In this document: in pieces, positions 1-48,720 of the stretch
How the letters are laid out: every line of letters begins with the position of its first letter
Numbering within the stretch: position 1 is the first letter of the stretch
Assembly (NCBI GenBank): GCA_019914945.1
Contig: CM034104.1
Coordinates: 9,226,046 to 9,290,045 of the forward strand
From: Typha latifolia
Taxonomy: Eukaryota > Streptophyta > Magnoliopsida > Poales > Typhaceae
Direction of reading: 5' to 3'
Length of the DNA stretch: 64,000 bases
Position numbers and translations under genes: made by a program
Notes under the pieces: model-generated
What the model was told of the DNA's origin: nothing
What the model saw: the letters and a program-made list of their open reading frames with translations, nothing else
Databases searched by the model: none

Positions 1-760
1 CCTGTAAGGACATAAATAACCATTGGCAAAACAAAATACAAAGGGCATCACCAGCGAGTAAGAAGAGGCAATTTGGTAATAGTAGGCTCAAAGAATGCAT
101 GTTGACTTGTCACAAAGACAAAAACTCTTTCAAGGCCATGCTACTACAATTTTCTTAATATGCTTGGTAGACAGTCACATTAAAGAAGTTATGGTGAAAA
201 ACTGTAATCAACCTACTAGGATCAAAGCTAGGAAGTTTAGCAGATCTCTTGCTTTAGATTATCGAAGGAGAGTTGTTGAAAAGTGAATGTGGACAATACA
301 TATAAAAAAAACATTTCTATGCATGAAAATCAGGCTAAAGAATCATAAAAGATCTGTTACCGCTCTGAGGGAAATGACAAACTGTACATTAGATAGAGAA
401 ATTGTTGATGAACATGAGCTTCACATGACAGATTTAAGCTTTTTCCTTGATATAAGCTTGTATTTGGTTAATAGGCAATTAGATCAAGGAGATCTTTAAC
501 TGCTTCATTTTTCCTCACTTGATATGGATATACATCATCATGCAAGTAAAACAGTATACATGGAAATGAAGAAAGAAACTAAAGGGACAAGGAATTACCT
601 ATCATAACTGGTTCTCTCAACTGCATAAAGAGATAATATAGAAAAAGGAGAGCCGATCACATATATATTATAATTACAGTTTCATACATGGAGAAATTCT
701 TCTAGGATACAATTGAACTGGCAGATATCATACAACCAAGCATATTTTTTCTGTAATAAC

Positions 761-1316
761 CAAGGTCCCAAATATTGCGATCAATAAATTACTCAGATAA
801 AATACAAAAACTAAAAAATATATACTAATTTATCAATCTCTATTTCTCTCTTCCTCTTTCTCACACAAATAAAAAGATACTATTTTTCCCTCTCCCACTC
901 TCTCCCATTCATTCTCCTTCATACTCTCTCCCACTCTCTGCCATCTCCCATTCTCACTTTAAAAACACTCTCTGACTCCTTCTCTAATCATGTGCCTCCC
1001 CTCTCTGTTCCCTATACCCCCGCCCCCCCTCCCTCGCACTCTCCCTCCCTCCCTCTCTCATTCTCTGCTGCTGCTGCAGCAGAGAGGGAGTGAAAGGGAG
1101 AGAGGGAGAGATGAGGAGGTAGACAGAGAGATGTGTTGCTGGACATCTATGTCGCAGAACTCATTTCAAGAACTCATATTGGGTGCTTTCAGCCGATATG
1201 GTCGAGACAGGTCCAACATAGGACAGAATCGTCTGATCTGGACAATCCGACCCTAAATCCAACGAATATGCTGGGATCGGGGTAGTATCGAGATCAACCG
1301 ATACTGGCATCCTATG
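761..1316 (+). mobile_element. Degraded non-autonomous hAT-type element in GLU1 intron 27
   Basis: The left end CAAGGTCCCAAATATTG resembles the CAAGGTTCCAAGTATCG end of the copy at 32513. The interior has the same order: an A/T stretch, a pyrimidine-rich block, then a GATCGG-rich end with GATCAACCGATACTGG. The right end is CCTATG. The flanks GTAATAAC (753-760) and GTTATTAC (1316-1323) are reverse complements rather than clean direct repeats, so the boundary is uncertain. Confidence 0.5.
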
Positions 1317-1808
1317 TTATTACCATACATGAGATGATTATGTCTTGATACAAACAGAAAACAAAGTTCTTTATATCTTGTGGCAAAATTAGAACATAAA
1401 ACTAATAATGAGCATTGAGCAAGATTATATGTAATTGGAGTAAAAATTTATACTAATTGTAAACGTATATACACCAGATGTACTTATTCAGGAAGTACCT
1501 AAAGAGAACTGCTTAAGAGAACTATCTGAGGTTGTAGTTGAGGGTGTAGAGAAAGTGGGTCGAAATATAAGAAAATAAGATAGGACTTATCGAAGGAAAA
1601 CAAGATATACTTGTAAACAAGAATCACAAAATAGAACTTATCTTAAGGAATCAATAACAACCTGGGATGATGACTATCATGCTTGATGATTAGTGCAAAT
1701 AGAGCGAATATACTTCTTGTCATATTCTATTAGTGAACTGCCTTTATAGAAAGTAAGAAAAAGAACAATCACATAATCCAGCAAAGCAAGTTCAGAAATG
1801 TTTTCTAC

Positions 1809-37485
<35,677 letters not shown>

Positions 37486-38780
37486 TACCCCTTCCTCCTT
37501 TGATGTCGGACACAAACCCCAAGGGCAACGCTATACGATTACTAATACTACTACTAAGTGAAACGAAACAAAAAATAATCGTGTGGAGGAAACGCGAGAG
37601 ATGAGGATAAATGAGAGAGAGAGAGAGAGAAGAAGAAGAAGAGGATGCGACTCTTTGTTGAGAGCAAAGAGAGAGAGAATGGAAACCAACCACCCGCTTC
37701 CCCTGACGTCTACCTCCAGAAATCCAGAGAGAGAAAGAAACTAGAGAGAGAGAGAGAGAAAGAAAGAGAGAGGAACAAATAAATAAAATTAATAACGTGT
37801 GTTGTTTGGGGACTCGTTTTAAAATTTCGTACAAAAGATTGGAATGGACTTGACTAATTTTATCTATTCGCTAGTGGTATATAATTTATGAGATTCGTTT
37901 TTCTTTGCCAATCCGAAAGACCGACTTTTGGGGGACCACGGTAGCAGTTACTTAATACTTCTTTTGTTATATATATGCTATTTCGAGGGAAATCCTGGAT
38001 TAATAGCTTATAAGTGGCTTAGCTCAGGTCGAGCTTTTTTTTCGTAAATGTGACATTTGATAGAACGTTTCTCTTTTCCTTTCTTGGTCAGAATGTGTTA
38101 ATTAGTTAACACTAAAATGAAATTTACACTTCACAGCCTTCGAAAAAAAAAATTTCTTCATCTTATCCCGCCCTCATTTATTATAATTTTAATAATAAGG
38201 CAACCATCTGATTATAAAGTAGTATTCTGTTTTTTGTTTAATTGTGCTATTGTTTTGGACAAAATTAAGATATTTTGGCAGTACGAGTGCGGTCCAATAA
38301 TACAATTGAAGTCTAAGTTAGATACTTCTGACTTTAAAATCAATTTGAAGTACATATTCTATTCGGATAATTACAGTGTATTTATTTAATATTTTTTAAA
38401 AATAATGATTTTCTGGAGAAATATGATCTCTTACTATTATTCTATTAAGTTAAACAATTGTTTGGGACGTAATTTAAATACCTAATGTATTGCACTTAAA
38501 TATATGCAGCAAAATGACACTGCCAAATTATAATTAACTTTAACTAAATTATATATTTCGGATTTTAAGGATGAAATTTGTTAAAATTGGAAATATGTAC
38601 ATTAGTTAAATTACAAGAACTTCATAACTAGATTACGTAGATTAAATTAATTGCTGGACATATATACATTAGTTATGCTACAACAAAATACATAAGTAAA
38701 TTACAAATTTCGTATATTAAGCAATTGTTTGCATTAATTGAGATTATTTTTCTATATTAGATCAATCTGGGATAAAATTC
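37486..38780 (-). promoter_or_regulatory. Upstream region and probable 5' leader of GLU1
   Basis: On the gene strand, 37615-37770 is a CT-rich tract (interrupted TC runs), common in plant 5' leaders. I see no convincing TATA box; the nearest A/T run is 37776-37796. Further up, to 38780, is AT-rich DNA with no gene. The transcription start cannot be set from sequence alone. Confidence 0.35.
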
Positions 38781-38781
38781 C

Positions 38782-39177
38782 ATGCATGAGTTATTCATGC
38801 ATGAGCAGTCTAATCCTAGTAATATTAATTTGAATCATTTAGAGGCACGAGGGTTATCACATCTCAGTCATTCTACTAATCAATCATTTGCATTTAATGG
38901 ACATTATATACCTGATAGTGAAGTTTATTTTTCTATATGTAATTCTCATAATATTGTTATAATAAATATTATTGATCCACATGATCGTAATGGCAAACCC
39001 AATAAGAATCTTGGCAAAGATTTATCTATTATTGATTCTATCAATTCATTTTTAAATGATAAAGCATGTATGAATCTTCATGAAGAGTTTTCTTTTTCTG
39101 ATTCTATTGAACTATCACTATTCGATCAAGACGATAACGTAGAGTCATCCGCTTGTAAATGTACTCATATCAACTAA
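38782..39177 (+). other. 131-codon open frame of unknown function, possibly transposon-derived
   Basis: It encodes a 131-residue acidic, Asn/Ser-rich product starting MHELFMHEQSNPSNINLNHL. I recognise no domain. It lies just upstream of, and on the same strand as, a broken Mutator-like transposase, so it may be that element's N-terminal part. Confidence 0.3.
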
Positions 39178-39284
39178 TGGTGATTATTAGCTTAGTTTAG
39201 ATATATCTATATCAAGAAAAGGAATTGATGAATTTGTAGAATCTCATACGTAATATTTAGAACCTCCTAAAGTTGAAATGTTAT

Positions 39285-39875
39285 AATTTATCACATTAGA
39301 TGATATTTTTTATTGGGAAGATTTTTCAAAACTTATTAGAGTTTGTAAAAGCACTAATATCGTTTGCTATCAATATATATTTAAATTAAAGCTGGTTAGA
39401 ACTAATTTTCGTAAGATTGTTACTCAATGCAATTCAGAAGAATGTCCATGAGAGACAAATACTATAAAGTTGTTAAGTGTCGATACATTTAGGATCATCA
39501 TCGAATAATACGCATGCAATAGAGGTATATCTAAGAGGGATCATATATAATGTACAAAATTATTCATGGAAAGAAGTGCATGAACAAATGTTAAAAAATA
39601 CTAAAATATACACAATTAAGATGATTCAAGTGGACATGTAGAAAAATAAATTTAAAGTTTCAATAGGTTACCATAAGATGTATTGCACTAAATGCAAAGC
39701 AGTGCAATAGATTCATAAAAGCTATGAAGAATCTTATAAGTGGTTGTAGAGCTACCTCTGTGAGCTTGAGAAGAGGAATTATAGTAATATACAAAATTGT
39801 AATAAGTTAGCTAATTGTGAATGTTTTAAATATGTATTTTAGGCTTTTAGTACATATTTGTATTCATTCAGGTCA
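39285..39875 (+). pseudogene. Mutator-like (MuDR-type) transposase relic
   Basis: Conceptual translation across frames shows the order seen in plant MULE transposases: FKLKLVRTNFRKIVTQC then NSEECPW (zinc-binding region before the catalytic domain), a VDTFRI segment, then SYEESYKWL..YLCELEKRN and a short FKYVF.AFSTYLYSFRS match. In-frame stops and frame changes interrupt it, and the DDE catalytic core is absent, so it cannot be active. Terminal inverted repeats and a 9-bp duplication were not found. Confidence 0.6.
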
Positions 39876-39929
39876 CAATTTTCTCTACTAAATCAATAAA
39901 TTAGGTAATAAGTAGTGGATCCAACTTTA

Positions 39930-40240
39930 TAACACATTTTAGTTTTCTCATTATGACATCAAATTATAAGTTTACAAAAGAAATATTGATATGTGAGGCC
40001 TCTAGATCAACATTCTCTTTCTTCCTTTTTCTTCTCCTCTTCCTCACCTTTCTCTTTCCTCTCTTCTTCTTTTTTCCTCCTTTTTCATTCATTTTATCTT
40101 CTTGTTTTCTTTCTCTTCCTATTGCTCTTCATTAGCCTTCTCTTTCTCCTCTTTCACTACCTTTGTTCATCTTTCTTCTCTTCCATTTTCTCCTGTTGCT
40201 CCCCTTCCTCTTCCCTCAACATCAAAGCTGCACAAAAACC
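39930..40240 (+). repeat. CT-rich low-complexity tract
   Basis: TTCTTCCTTTTTC-type pyrimidine DNA runs from about 40010 to 40215. Frames through it give Phe/Leu/Ser-rich products with no sign of being genes. Confidence 0.7.
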
Positions 40241-40576
40241 TCTACACAAAAACCTGAACAATGCTAGATTTGCTATGAAGAATGTAAGGATATTTTTTGG
40301 CATCTAAACATCTCATTTAGATCTACTATAATGGACTTAGCAATTGAACCAATCTCATTTAGATCTACCTCTAGATCAATATTCTTCATCAAATATCTCA
40401 TAACTTGTCACAACTCTTGCATAAGCTCATACATAAAATCTAAACACATTACATTAATAAAAATTATGTTTTAAAATACAATTTGCCAATTATATAACTA
40501 TAATAAAACCTAGCAATATCTCCATTTGACAATTTGTGATAAAACTAAGGTTCAAAAAATTGGGATCGGGATCGGC

Positions 40577-42360
40577 TGTAACAACCTATCACGAAAAAAA
40601 TTGCATGGCACGACATGGCCGGCCACAATGTCTCCACCGCCTCTCTCTCCCTCTCTTTTTCTCCCCTCCTTTTGCCGACGTCGGCCTACCGCCGCCGTCG
40701 TCGTCATTGCTGCCAAGATTTTGAACCCCTTATTTGAGACCCCGTGGACCTTGCTAACGATGATTGACAGATGTGAGGAATATATGATTCGTGTCTTATG
40801 ATCAGATGTGAATAGTCTTATCCCCTAAACACCTTTCTTAAATTAAGTCACATAATATATACATGTATATTCTGGCCTCCAATATTATTATATGACTTTA
40901 TCTAGAGATGATTACAGATGAACATATTTTATCATGCATGTAATTAACTGATCTTGGATGTGAGTATGATGATGATATATAGAGATAATTAGAGATAACT
41001 ATATTGTTATAATTTTATGTCAAGTTGATCTATAGCATAAGTATGCATATGATAGAATAGCATTAGTATGCATGTGTTGACTACATGATTGGAGACTACA
41101 TTGCATCATTTTTCTCTTAAATCCTATTCCACTTAACTTCCTGTTATGCATTAACTTGTTATCGTACTGGATATATACATATGATCTGTCATTTAGAAAA
41201 AAAAAGCATGAAATCTGATTAATAGGATAGTTGGTAGAAAGCATGAGGATACCCAAGTGGGCGCGAATGTTAGGGCGTGTTTGAAGTTGATTGATCGCTC
41301 GACATATTCGCGATCTTATGGTCTTACGTCTGAGGCCAGTAGTCTGTGTGCACAGTAGACATTCAGACACATGTCATTCGCTAGGGCATATGTGGCAAAT
41401 TATCCTCATATATTGATGTTATTTAGAGTCGATATTGATGATTAAGATGTTGAAAAATGCATATAATTTCATTATCATCTGATTACATGATTATCGAATA
41501 GTCAATATACATCATATGTGGTTGTATTCGATATCATAACATGGTCATGGTCGGCATACATCATATGTATCATATTTGAGAGAGAGTCATGATGATGATA
41601 TAACATTTAGATTTGTTTATATATTGTCAAGAATTATATACTTTTATCAGTTATGATATGATATCTATCTTTTATTTATATATTATTAAAGATACATTCA
41701 TATATTTATTCATGGCATGATGCTCCTATGTGATTTATATTATTCAGTACACGATTTACTCTTTGTTTGGCAACATTGATTCAGAATAAGGTCTATTCAC
41801 TGAGCCTTTTGCTCATGACTCTCTTTATTTTTTTCTAACCCTCTCAGATATGTGATACGTGATAGCAACTTGAGATATTCTGAAAAAATATATTTTACAA
41901 TGATGAGGTGAACTATAAGTGCAAGATGGTATAGATAATAATTTGTATAGAAATTGAGTTGTATCGTGGTTTGTTATATTTATACTTTATTGTATCAGAT
42001 GATAATTTATATAATATATGTCAAATTCTAGTATACTTATCTATTAGTTGTTTTTGTTGCATCTTGATTATTTGTCGTGGCCTTTATGGGCCCGCCAGAT
42101 TATGTGGTGGTCTAATATATATTATTGTAGACTTAGACGTTCATATATTAACAAGTTTATTTAGTTAATAATATAATTTATTTGGTGATGGATTATGTGA
42201 GCATGTATATGTTAGCAGGTTTTATTTGATGATGTCATTATTATATGGGCACAAAAGTGTATCTATGCGTGATAGGCTCCGTCCGACCTATCGCGTGAGC
42301 CGCACGTGCCTATGTGGGCATGTGAGCGTGCATGTGCCTGTGCCGGATGAGGGCGTTACA
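40577..42360. mobile_element. LTR-like insertion (probable solo LTR) nested in hAT copy C
   Basis: It starts TGTAACAACC and ends GGGCGTTACA, so its ends form a TGTAAC/GTTACA inverted repeat, and it is flanked by a perfect 5-bp direct repeat, TCGGC, at 40572-40576 and 42361-42365. Removing it joins the GATCGG-rich end of copy C. The 1784 bp have no gag or pol. TGTAAC...GTTACA ends are common in plant gypsy-type LTRs, but I cannot name the family. Confidence 0.75.
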
Positions 42361-42748
42361 TCGGCCGGATCGACCGTATCGGTTGCTTAGATCGCGTTGG
42401 ATTTTTTTTAATTACAAGGAATTCTAAATATTATTTAAAAATATAGAATTTTTTTTAAAAATTTAGAAAACATGACCAAAAAAAGAAAAAAAAATAATTA
42501 TTATTCACATATGAGCCCTAAAAATTAAAAAAATATACTTACTCACTCAAAAGTTAAAACTTTGATAGATACCGAACTAGCTCTTGTAAATCCCTATGGT
42601 CGTCTTCATCATAATGACCATAAGTTTATAAATAATGATGTCTTGGGCTTAGTGCTCCAAAAAGTAATTGTATCATATCATTCATATCGAATAGATATTA
42701 TCTCGAGGGTAAATAATAATTAATATGTGGATCTTGTGTCTAAGAATA

Positions 42749-44967
42749 CTAAGGATGATAATAACCAGCATATGAATTATATGATGGTTTCAAACAATGA
42801 ATACTTAATGAACCATAGTCATAGGAAGCAACATTTTGATAACGACACCGTTGATATGTATATACATTCTCAGTTTCTCTATCTTTAATCTCTATGCCTT
42901 CTTGACTTCTCTGAGCAAATGTGGAAGAGACAATCTCATCACTAGGTGTATCATCAAGATCATTAGGATTATTACTGGCACTAGTAGCTGTATTATCTCT
43001 CACTGTCAAACGACTTTGTACCACTACTCTCATCATGGTCTCCTCTAATGCCTCATCTAACCATGAGTTATCTTTATCATCTAATAATCTATCTTCCACT
43101 TTTCTAATTCATAGAATTAGGAGGTCTTATTCATTAAAATATAATTTAAATCAATCAATTGATTATTTTTTGTCTTTCTTCTTAAATTTCTCTACCTCAA
43201 TCTTATATTATAATGATAAAATACTAATTTCTCTCAACTCTCCATTGTCAATCAATTACGTGTTTTAGTATGGATCAAATAAAAGGTAGTCCAATTTCTT
43301 TTACATTATGATATAGACACAGTTTGACTTAAGATCTTATTTACTATTGGTATCAAATTTGGTACCTCCTCCCATTCATTAATGGATAACCATTCAGTTG
43401 GACTGTTAGCAACTTTAGTAATACTAAATTGGCAACTCTCAATTTATATTTTTTCATCTGAAATATATTATTGAATACATTTTATAAGAAATTGAATATA
43501 TTAAAACTTGAAACAAATAACAATAAAATTATTAATTGAATAATAACCTACTTCTCTATCGCAAATGATTTACTTATAAATATTAGACTCTAATCTACTA
43601 ATTACTTTTCTAACCCATAGCAATACTGTAGTATCATTATTAACATTTGTAGAGAGTTAAAATCTGAGATTTGAAAAATATCCTATAGAAATTTATAATT
43701 TAAAATTTGTAAGAATTCAAATATCAAAATATTTTTAAAAAATAAATTAATAAACTAATGCTTACTAATACCGTGTATATTTCTATATAGTTGTTTGTTC
43801 CATCTCGAGTCAATCAACTTCTACCACTTTTTATAACTTTTACTCACATTTATTTTTATTGACTATTTTGCTAAGTCCAATCATCGTATAAGAAACCCAT
43901 CTCAGACTTGTAGTCACTGTCTGCAAGTCATAATACATTGACAAGAAGCTTAAATATTGCGGTGGCATAATATTATGCCGAAATGCATTTCCAAGAAACA
44001 TGTTTTTCAAAGCTTCACCTAGACTTTGATTTTTTGGTTTCATATTCTTAATTTTTGTAGACTACTCTGCTAATATAAATACCCGTATAATTTTATTTTT
44101 ATATCGCATTATGCTCTCCAATGCTAGAAAATAAGTGGCAAATCTATTGAGGTTGAGTCTGATAATTTCTCTATCATTAGTATTCTGCCTAAGCAAATTA
44201 AAAATTCAATCATGATTATATATAAAGTTTGTCAATTTTTAACATTCATGTATTACTATGTTAATTTCAAGATTTTTAGTAATTTCTTCCAACATGATAT
44301 TAAGACACTGTGCACCACATTGGTGTCCAATATAAACTTTGTCGCTTTATCATAAGTAATTGTCCAACAGTCTTATAATTTGCCCTATTATCAATAACAA
44401 CTTGGATTATCCTTTTTTCACCTATTTTTTCTACTACTTCATCAATCAACTAAAAAAATAATATAATTTGCACTTTTAAAATAAGCAGTAATGTCCACAG
44501 ACTTAAAAAATATTATCTCGATATATGAGTACACTAGGAAATTAATTATATTTATTTTATTTTGTGTAGTCCACCCGTTACATATTAGTATACAATCAAA
44601 TTCATCTCAATACTTTTTAAAAGCCTCAATATAAGTGTGGCACTTATCTATTTCTGAGTCAAAATATTTAGTAGCAATATTTTTTGAACTAATAGGTGGT
44701 ATTTATAATATAATATCCACCATGGTTTGGTAATAAGGGCTATTAGTTATATTGAAACAAATATGATTATTAAAAAAATTTAGAAATAGCCCTACCAATA
44801 TATTTTTTTGCATCTTTTTATACTTTTAAGAGCTGTCTTGATAGTAGCCTGGACCCATTTTTCTCCGAAGATATATATCTATTGATCCAATATTCTCAAA
44901 CTTTGTTGTAAAACTTGTAACATTAAGAGTCCTATACTATATCTTGTGACTTTTCTTTTGGAGCCAT
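42749..44967 (-). pseudogene. hAT-superfamily transposase relic (DUF659 and C-terminal dimerisation region)
   Basis: Frames on the minus strand give family motifs in order. ATG 44967 starts MAPKEKSQDIV, then a stop. AISKFFNNHICFNI..SPYYQTMVD at about 44760 and LIDEVVEKIGEKRIIQVVID near 44440 are DUF659-like. LYWTPMWC breaks by frameshift into CGAQCLNIMLEEITKN near 44300. LKNMFLGNAFRHNI (about 44000) and DSRWNKQLYRNIH (about 43800) follow. Then come ILSQTVSIS and CKRNWTTF (about 43310, dimerisation region) and LLDDKDNSWLDEALEETM (about 43080). Stops and frameshifts throughout make it inactive. Confidence 0.85.
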
Positions 44968-45359
44968 TTTAATTTTAATATAAACACCTAATCAAGATCA
45001 AATTAAAATATGAATTATAGTTTACAATTTCAACAAATTAAATAATTTATAAAAAATAAAAAATATAATTTTATTAAATATTTAATCTTAATTTTAGCAA
45101 ATTAAATAATTCAGCAAATATTTAATCTCAATTTCAGCTTCAGCAAATATTTATCACAATTTTAGCAAACTAAATAATTCAGTAAATATTTAATTTTAAT
45201 TTTAGCAAATATTTAATTTCAATTTAGACAAATATTTAATCTTAATTTCAGCACATTAAATAATTCAGTAAATATTTAATCACAATTTTAGCAAATTAAA
45301 TAATTTAGTAAATATTTAATTACTATTAAATTCAGCAAATAACAATTTAGATTTTAGAG

Positions 45360-45770
45360 AGTTATTATGTGGAAAAAAAATCAGTTAGAGAAGAAAAAGA
45401 AGAAGAGATTAGAGAGAAGAACATCAAAAGAGAAAAAAAATTTCTTCTTGACTTTCACCAAAACCAAGAAGAGATTAGAGAGAAAGAAAACCAAAAGAAA
45501 AGTGAAAAATTATAGTGCAGTCAAGGAGAAGAAGAAAGATAGAAGAAAAAAGAAAGAGTAAAAGAAATTAAAAAATTGAGAGAATTTTTTTAATAAAATT
45601 AAAAAATTATATATCAGAATTCGTTAGAGCTTTGTGTTAGTGGAGTTCGCCATAGTTTGTCGAAGCTAAATCTCTCCGTTAAAAAGACTGAGAGAGTGAG
45701 AAGAAAAGGAGAAATGAGTGAAAGAGAGAAAGAGAATAAAATAGTAAAACGATACAAAGAATAAAAAAAG
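45360..45770. repeat. Purine-rich low-complexity tract inside hAT copy C
   Basis: AAGAAGAAGAGATTAGAGAG-type DNA continues into a GAGAGTGAG block near 45690. It matches in kind the GA/CT tract inside copies A and B and occupies the region upstream of the transposase relic. Confidence 0.6.
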
Positions 45771-45967
45771 TGGTTTGGCTTACGAACATCAATAATTGAT
45801 GCTCTGGTCAGATTCATCATGGATCTCATATGGTTTAATTAAAATCAATTAATCCCAATCCGAATTGGCCGATCTAGATTGGGATCAGCCAATTCTGGTT
45901 GATCCTAGTCATTTGACTAAGATAGGGCATGGATCGGAATCGGGTTTGGCCAATCCGACGAACCTTG

Positions 45968-48720
45968 GACAAATATAATTTTCTAGAATATAAAGTGTTC
46001 ACATGTAACAATGTATACATTTTAATAATAACACAACTTTTGTTTGCTATCAAATATCCTGTATAACTTCAACATTCATACCAAGTGAAATGTATGTGAG
46101 GCTATAAAAATAAATTAAGTAATTTATAGCAAACCAAACCGAAATGAGTAACTCTATTATATATCACTCTCCCCATTTTTGTCGACAAAGAATGAAATCA
46201 AGCACTCATACTCCCTCTCAAAACCATAGTCTATTTCACATCATTTTTATTCACTAAATTTTAGAAATGTACAAATATTTAAAATCTCAAACCCAATTTT
46301 TAAGTATTCAAAGTTAAAAACGACTCATAAATCAAAAGATTTAACATTTAAATTTACATATCATATTTAAGCAATTTTGATTGATGCATTCAAGAATTTT
46401 AAATTGACTTATGAAAGAAATAAGACTCATTATAAAAATTGAGAAAAATAGATGCACAAATATTAAATTAGCAAAAGAAATAGATGCACAATTATAGGCT
46501 AAATAGTTTGATCGCCCAAAATTATCAAAAGAAAATATCCAATTATAATGTCTTGATAATTCACTTTAGTAAAGTACAAAAAACATAAGGTACTTATAAG
46601 ATATTAAACATCCAAAGAATACATTAAACTAAAGTCAAACAAAACTTAGTTCACATTCTCCTCTTTTAATTCAAGAACATTTTTTTTACTTTTTATTTTT
46701 TAATTTTTTCTCTCTCTATTTTTTCATATCAAATAATAATTTGACGTAATAGCGGCTTTTACACACAAGTTAGGTAGCCCTTTTCTTACAATGCACCGTA
46801 ATGAAAATGTAGATAACTCATAAATGATATAAATGTGCACAGTGTCAAACTAAAAACTTTCAAGATAGTTTTCATACTAATTACGTGGTAGCTCTTTTCA
46901 TCTTTTAATAATGAGAGTTAAACAGTGAGTATCAACAAGTAAGATATCTAAAGAATACCCTGTGAGATAATACCACAGTAACTATAATAGATGCATAGAA
47001 AGATGGAAAGTAAAATTGAAACTAATTAGGAAAACATACCTAATATTGAGAAACAATTTTTTAATGTGAAAAACTCTCCCTCACCAAAGGGAGGAAAAAA
47101 TCACTGCTCAATCTATTTCACTAAATCATATAAACAAGATCTACTTATAAAAATATTCCAGATATACCAACGTCTAAATATTTGAAGTCTATTTTTCTGC
47201 TCATATTCCTTTGCAATGAACTACTTCATAAAGCTCAATTTCCTTTTGTTAATTGTCCTAGACGTGGATCATGATAGCTTTCGTTGGAAGTAGATGTGTA
47301 CTTGTAGATGTTTCATGTGTTTCAATGTGCTTCAAGACATTTAGAGAATATGGCAAGCACTCAGACAATTGGATTCCTCACACTTTAAAAGTTAGCTCAT
47401 TTGGGGATCTTAGAACTCTCTAGCTGTAATCTTTGACCTCCCTACTAAATTCTCTAACTCATGAGATTATTATAAATAAGAATTGATGAATTCAAATTAG
47501 GAGAGTTGCAAAAGGAAAGCTGAAGTCCGAATCAAATTTTAAATTGTCATGTTCAATTATGGCTAATCAATTCATACTATTTGGAGTGCGGTTTGGGCTA
47601 CACTTATATCCCTTAAGTGTTTGATCACTAAAATTTTGTCCCAACCAAGAACATTTCACACCGTTACTTTTGGATAGCTAAAATTTGCTCTTTTACACTT
47701 GTGTCTTCAATTTCTTTGCACATAAATTATTCCACAGATAGTGTGACTTAACTAATACTTCGTGCCGACAAATTTGTCATTATAAAATATTACACTTAAG
47801 TCTCATTATGCTCTAAAAGAACTCTAAAAGAAAGAAGAAAGAAGGAAGAAACATACAGGTATTCTCGACATTTTAAAAAAGAACAGTTTGCAATGGAGAG
47901 AATATTCCCATCTGTCATTAGTGTTAACTTAATCCTAGCTATTCTTTTGCAAATATTTGGTTAAACACATGACTGGATTTGTAAATATTAAAAGTGTAAG
48001 GTGTAACGTACAAACAGGTGAAATAGGCATGGTGTTAAATTGCAAATTTCTCTACAAAATATTCAAGTGATGTGATTCAGCTATTCTATCCCGAGTATAA
48101 ACGTCGACGATCCTTTGGTGCAAAGACAAGGGAAGATTATAGATTTGTCCCTAGCATGAAATGAACCATGAGCCTGTAGAGAACCAAACCATACTGCTGA
48201 CTGCCATACTCGATAGTTCTTTTATTTCTAATGAATTAAATTCTCCTTATTATAGTTCAATCCACATAGAAAATAAAATGTATTTAATCCTTCTATCTAT
48301 CTTCCATATCAGATAGTTCTTCTCCTAGATTTTGTTTTCCCTCTTTTTATATTGAGCTTCATTGCTTTACATTAATTGATCACAGACAATTTTCCTCCAC
48401 TTGAGCACTTCTATTTGCGGTTTGGCTTTTTCCATCATGAAAAGTTAATAGTATATTTATCAGGCAGCCTTGTCATCATAAAAAAATAATAGTAATTGGT
48501 TTCAAACTAAGAAATTCTATCTGTATGTTAGATGTGCATTTCGATTCAGTATTTGTTTAATGTTTACTTGCTGAGACAGGGATAAAAGTATACTAGAGGA
48601 CAAATCTGGCTCTCTTTTTTTTGTTTTGTGTTATTGTCTTCTGCCAAATTTGTTGGTATTATGTTACATCAAATGGTATTAAATTCAATGGCATTGACTT
48701 AACAGGTAGAACACTACCAC
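45968..48720. other. AT-rich intergenic DNA, no gene seen
   Basis: Both strands lack convincing coding sequence, RNA genes or element ends. It is unique-looking AT-rich DNA with scattered A and T runs. Confidence 0.6.

Larger units (their letters stand above)
40546..45967 (-). mobile_element. Decayed hAT element with transposase relic (copy C)
   Basis: The left end is TAAGGTTCAAAAAATTGGGA; the right end reads CAAGGTTCGTCGGATTGG on the other strand. GATCGG-rich subterminal DNA matches the small intron copies A and B. It is 5.4 kb, or about 3.6 kb without the nested 1784-bp LTR-like insertion, a normal size for an autonomous hAT. A broken hAT transposase on the minus strand occupies the centre. 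Flanking 8-mers GATAAAAC and GACAAATA match at only 5 of 8, so the outer boundaries are less sure than for A and B. Confidence 0.75.

Noticed and set aside
990..1256. 88-codon open frame on the + strand
   Set aside because: It lies in the pyrimidine/purine core of the degraded hAT-type element and has no domain.
45367..45561. Lys/Arg-rich 64-codon frame
   Set aside because: It is a purine tract within hAT copy C, not a gene.
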